Below are positions 15,541-18,134 of a stretch of DNA of 18,134 nucleotides, in pieces. Made by a program: the position numbers and the translations under genes. The stretch is from Planctomycetes bacterium UBA1146. Lineage in GTDB: Bacteria; Planctomycetota; UBA8108; UBA1146. The notes below the pieces were generated by a model. The model saw only the letters and a program-made list of their open reading frames with translations. It made no database searches and was not told the origin of the DNA. Each line of letters begins with the position of its first letter. The stretch's first letter is position 1. Where the stretch lies: the NCBI GenBank assembly GCA_002311345.1, contig DCAA01000031.1, forward strand, positions 61,628 to 79,761. The letters are read 5' to 3'.

Positions 15541-16521
15541 TCAGCCCTCCTTCTGCCCACTGGCCTGACGGACCGCCTTGCCGATCAACCCCTGCAGCAT
15601 CTGGACCTTGTAACCATTCCCCGAAAGCGGCGTTGCGCCCTCGCCCACCTTCTTTTTCAAACTGGAGATCCGGTCTCCATCGACGGCACCTCCGGCGAGG
15701 ATCTTCTCCAGATCCTTGCGGCGCAGCGGAACCGGAGACACGGCGCCGAGAACCACTCGATGTTCTCCGGCACGACCTCCCCGATCGAGCAACACCGTCA
15801 CGCTCGCCAGCGCCCAGTCGAAGCTCTGCTTTTCGCGTGCTTCGCTGTAACCCCATCGCGTGGTCCGGTTCTCAGCCGGCAACAGGATACGAGTCACCAG
15901 CTCGCCAGAGGTCAGATCAACATCTTTACGAGGGTCCTGCTCAGGGGTCACGAAGAACTCCCCTGCGGGAATCTCTCGCTTGCCATCACTCCCCTGGACC
16001 TCGATGACCGCGCCATAAGCCACAAGCACTGGAGCGGCGTTGGACGGCTGAACGACAGCACATACCTTGTTGCCGAAGATGGCATGGAACTCGTTCTCGC
16101 CATCTCGAGCCCAGCAGCCGCTGCCACCATTCTTGGCGCAAGAGTAACCCTCGTGGCGCAGATACCAGCAACGGGGCTGCTGACAGATATTACCGCCGAT
16201 GGTCGCCATGTTACGAATCTGTGGTGTCGCAGCATTGCGGATCGTTTCCGCCAGGGCCGGATACCCCTGTTGGATCTTCTCACTCACTGCAACGTCGTGC
16301 ATCCGGGTCAGAGCGCCGAGCCACACCCCCCTGTCATCGGAGGTGATGCCGTTGATGCCATCGATCCTTTTGAGATCGATGATCATATCGGGAACCGTCA
16401 CGTAGTCCTTGATGCGCACCAGAAGATCGGTGCCAGCAGCCATGAAGGGAGAAGCATCCTTGAGCTGCAGTTTTGACGCCTGGTCGATCGTGCTGGGTAA
16501 TGCCACCTGGAAGGGTTTCAT
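15541..16521 (-). CDS. molybdenum-hydroxylase FAD-binding subunit, YagS/PaoB-like with 4Fe-4S loop
   Basis: 326 residues from ATG 16521, which overlaps the large-subunit stop as ATGA. The N-terminal FAD-binding part includes FMAAGTDLLVRI (26-37) and the conserved TIGGNI (107-112). Immediately after comes a Cys-rich loop with C113, C118, C128 and C136 (ICQQPRCWYLR...SCAK...SGCW). In YagS/PaoB and hydroxybenzoyl-CoA reductase relatives such a loop carries an extra [4Fe-4S] cluster. FHAIFGN and VVQPSNAAPVL are also shared with YagS. The C-terminal half is the usual CO-dehydrogenase flavoprotein C domain. It would pass electrons between the Fe-S subunit, FAD and acceptor within a heterotrimeric aldehyde or purine oxidoreductase. 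A longer reading frame upstream to 16755 overlaps the large subunit, is Cys/Arg-rich and is rejected. Confidence 0.92.
   Translation of the reverse strand: MKPFQVALPSTIDQASKLQLKDASPFMAAGTDLLVRIKDYVTVPDMIIDLKRIDGINGITSDDRGVWLGALTRMHDVAVSEKIQQGYPALAETIRNAATPQIRNMATIGGNICQQPRCWYLRHEGYSCAKNGGSGCWARDGENEFHAIFGNKVCAVVQPSNAAPVLVAYGAVIEVQGSDGKREIPAGEFFVTPEQDPRKDVDLTSGELVTRILLPAENRTTRWGYSEAREKQSFDWALASVTVLLDRGGRAGEHRVVLGAVSPVPLRRKDLEKILAGGAVDGDRISSLKKKVGEGATPLSGNGYKVQMLQGLIGKAVRQASGQKEG
15545..15552 (-). promoter_or_regulatory. Shine-Dalgarno of the small Cys-rich gene, inside the end of the FAD-subunit gene
   Basis: AAGGAGGG on the minus strand overlaps the last codons of the FAD subunit and stands at ideal distance from ATG 15539. 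It is the main evidence that the short downstream frame is translated. Confidence 0.7.
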
Positions 16522-18134
16522 AGACGCGCTCCCTTCTTGGTCTTGCCGCCTGCCGGAGCATTCTTCTTCGCAATCGCCTCCAGCACCTTTTTCGGCGTGA
16601 TGGGGATCTCGAATATCCGCGTCCCGATGGCATCCGCGACAGCATTGGCCACTGCCGCAGCGGTCGCAACGATCGGAGGCTCTCCGAGACCCATCACCTG
16701 GGTATTCGATTTTCCGTTGTAGACATCGATCAGAACCACGTCGATCTCGGGGCAATCGACGGAACCGAGAATCTTGTAGTTCTCGAGATCGTCATTGAGC
16801 ATCCGGCCTTTTTGACGGTCCATGATCCGACGTTCGTGAAGGGCGTAGGAAACTCCCTGGGTCACCCCACCCCTCACCTGGCTCTCTGCGGTCAACGGGT
16901 TGATCAACTTGCCAGCATCCGCGACAGCGACCACCTTCTTGACCCGCACGACGCCTGTATCCATATCGACCTCGACCTCCGCCGCCTGAACGCCTGCATT
17001 GGTGTCGGAGAATCCAGCATAGTTGCGACGGGGCCGCGCTTTCAGCACCTCGATGGCATCATCATCCATCAACGCGCAGGCCTCCTGGAAGGAAAGGCCG
17101 GTGTCACTTCCATCGTTTTTGATCACTCTCGCAGCGCGGATATCCAGATCGGTCGGATCCCATCCTTTTCGCTCCGCCACCACCGCCAGCAGTTCTTTCT
17201 TGGCGTAGTGAGCAGCCAGTCTGGCCGCCGGGGTGAGTGTGCCTATCGTCGTGGATCCACCGCTCATCGGACCCTGAGGATCGTTGGTATCACCGATCCT
17301 GGTGGAGACCATCTCGAGCGGAATTCCGAGCTCCTCGGCAGCGACCATTCCCATGACGGTGCGGGTGCCGGTACCGATATCCTGGGCGCCGTTGCGGATC
17401 TCCACCGCACCATCCTTGGCGATCCGGACCAGGGCACTGGCACCGCCGCCACCGGCCGAGAACCACAGGTTGCTGGCCATCCCGACTCCAGAACAGATGC
17501 TGCCAGCCCCCCCTCGAATTCGATCGTTATCCCAGCCGATGCGCTCCCTGGCGATGTCGTATTCAGCACCCCGGATCGGATGATCGTCGTTCTTCTTGCG
17601 AAACTCGATCGGATCGATCCCTTCGATGGAGGCGGCAGCCATGTCCATCATCTGCTCGAGGGCGAAGGAGCCTTGCGGCCAACCGGGCGCGCGATGAGCA
17701 CGAGCACCGCCGCAATTGGTGCGCACTCCGTACTCGACCTTGTCCACCTCACCGAGCTTATAGATCCCATCGTTGTGGGCACCCGCGCCGCCGGTGCCGG
17801 TTCCCGGGGTTCCCCAGCTACGAATCTGGACTGCCTGGATGATTCCGTCCTTGTTGACTCCCATGCGGATCTTCTGGAGCGAGTCAGGGCGGTTGCCGGC
17901 GCTGGTCTGCTCGCCGGAACGATCGAGTAGCATTTTCACCGGTACTCCTGCTTGCTTCGCCAGCAGAGCGCCGATGACTCCTTCACGCCCGGCAGAGAAT
18001 TTCGATCCGAAGCCCCCTCCGACGTATTCACACAGAACCCGGCACTCGCTGGCATTGACCTTGCCCCAGCTGCTCGACAGTTCACCACGGAACCCGAAGG
18101 TCGCCTGGGTCGAGGCCCAGCACACCAGCCGTCC
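16518..18134 (-). CDS. molybdopterin-binding large subunit of aldehyde/xanthine oxidoreductase family, YagR-like, partial (N-terminus beyond the right edge)
   Basis: The frame is open to base 18134, giving 538 C-terminal residues of a subunit usually about 730-780 long; roughly the first 200-250 residues lie outside. Numbered from the edge, VGGGFGSKF (38-46) is the Mo-cofactor-binding glycine motif. GARAHRAPGWPQGSFALEQ follows, and LGEPP places the likely active-site Glu at 485. These are hallmarks of xanthine dehydrogenase/aldehyde oxidase large subunits. The C-terminus ends in a Lys-rich tail. It holds the Mo-pterin site where an aldehyde or N-heterocycle is hydroxylated. The usual gene order predicts a [2Fe-2S] subunit gene further right. 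The stop overlaps the FAD-subunit start. The cofactor variant (cytosine dinucleotide in PaoABC) and the substrate are unknown. Confidence 0.95.
   Translation of the reverse strand, partial: GRLVCWASTQATFGFRGELSSSWGKVNASECRVLCEYVGGGFGSKFSAGREGVIGALLAKQAGVPVKMLLDRSGEQTSAGNRPDSLQKIRMGVNKDGIIQAVQIRSWGTPGTGTGGAGAHNDGIYKLGEVDKVEYGVRTNCGGARAHRAPGWPQGSFALEQMMDMAAASIEGIDPIEFRKKNDDHPIRGAEYDIARERIGWDNDRIRGGAGSICSGVGMASNLWFSAGGGGASALVRIAKDGAVEIRNGAQDIGTGTRTVMGMVAAEELGIPLEMVSTRIGDTNDPQGPMSGGSTTIGTLTPAARLAAHYAKKELLAVVAERKGWDPTDLDIRAARVIKNDGSDTGLSFQEACALMDDDAIEVLKARPRRNYAGFSDTNAGVQAAEVEVDMDTGVVRVKKVVAVADAGKLINPLTAESQVRGGVTQGVSYALHERRIMDRQKGRMLNDDLENYKILGSVDCPEIDVVLIDVYNGKSNTQVMGLGEPPIVATAAAVANAVADAIGTRIFEIPITPKKVLEAIAKKNAPAGGKTKKGARL

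Noticed and set aside
15463..16476. 337-residue open frame on the plus strand
   Set aside because: Antisense to the FAD subunit and the small Cys-rich gene, with no family motif or ribosome binding site.
16522..16755. Longer N-terminus for the FAD subunit, starting at 16755
   Set aside because: The 78 added residues overlap the large subunit, are Cys/Arg/Asp-rich and precede the natural MKPFQVALPS start, which overlaps the upstream stop as ATGA.
16812..17930. 372-residue open frame on the plus strand
   Set aside because: It is antisense to the well-supported molybdopterin subunit, has no recognisable motif, and is expected from GC-biased codon use on the other strand.

Overview
This 18.1 kb stretch of moderately GC-rich bacterial chromosome is densely coded. 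I see no mobile elements, RNA genes or CRISPR, and no gap over about 160 bases without a gene. The RND pump with its periplasmic adaptor and several exported enzymes point to a diderm (Gram-negative-type) heterotroph. The gene mix (GH29 fucosidase, PhoD-like phosphatase, orphan hydantoinase-B protein, YagR/YagS-type molybdenum hydroxylase, saccharopine-dehydrogenase-like enzyme) would fit Planctomycetota or a similar environmental lineage. That placement is only an inference. Most starts have clear purine-rich Shine-Dalgarno sequences. GATC tetranucleotides look several-fold over-represented.

Layout, left to right. (1) Positions 1-1273 on the minus strand carry a PhoD-type metallophosphatase whose C-terminus lies beyond the left edge. 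(2) Divergent from it on the plus strand are an ArnT-like GT-C glycosyltransferase (1370-2995) and an exported GH29 alpha-L-fucosidase (3039-4868). (3) Convergent with the fucosidase, overlapping by 10 bases, is a minus-strand efflux operon: membrane-fusion adaptor (9367-8279), then an RND pump (8272-4859). The pump appears to carry an extra, duplicated two-helix segment before canonical TM2. (4) Divergent from the adaptor is a plus-strand group: hydantoinase-B-like protein (9529-11121), NatA-like ATPase (11151-12083), NatB-like permease (12080-13693) and a DUF454/YbaN membrane protein (about 13690-14085), with short gaps or 4-base overlaps. (5) Convergent with that group, overlapping by 13 bases, is a saccharopine-dehydrogenase/lysine-6-dehydrogenase-like gene (15143-14073), which seems to have its own promoter. 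(6) The right end holds a minus-strand molybdenum-hydroxylase operon: large Mo-cofactor subunit (running past the right edge, ending at 16518), FAD/4Fe-4S YagS-type subunit (16521-15541) and a translationally coupled 79-residue Cys-rich small protein (15539-15300), followed by a candidate terminator hairpin.

Functionally the window is a set of separate transcription units, not one obvious pathway. The most notable points are the helical-hairpin duplication in the RND pump and the small unrecognised Cys-rich protein at the end of the molybdenum-hydroxylase operon. A speculative link is that a lysine-6-dehydrogenase makes an aldehyde that the neighbouring aldehyde oxidoreductase could oxidise. 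I find no evidence of a defence system or other clearly new multi-gene system here.
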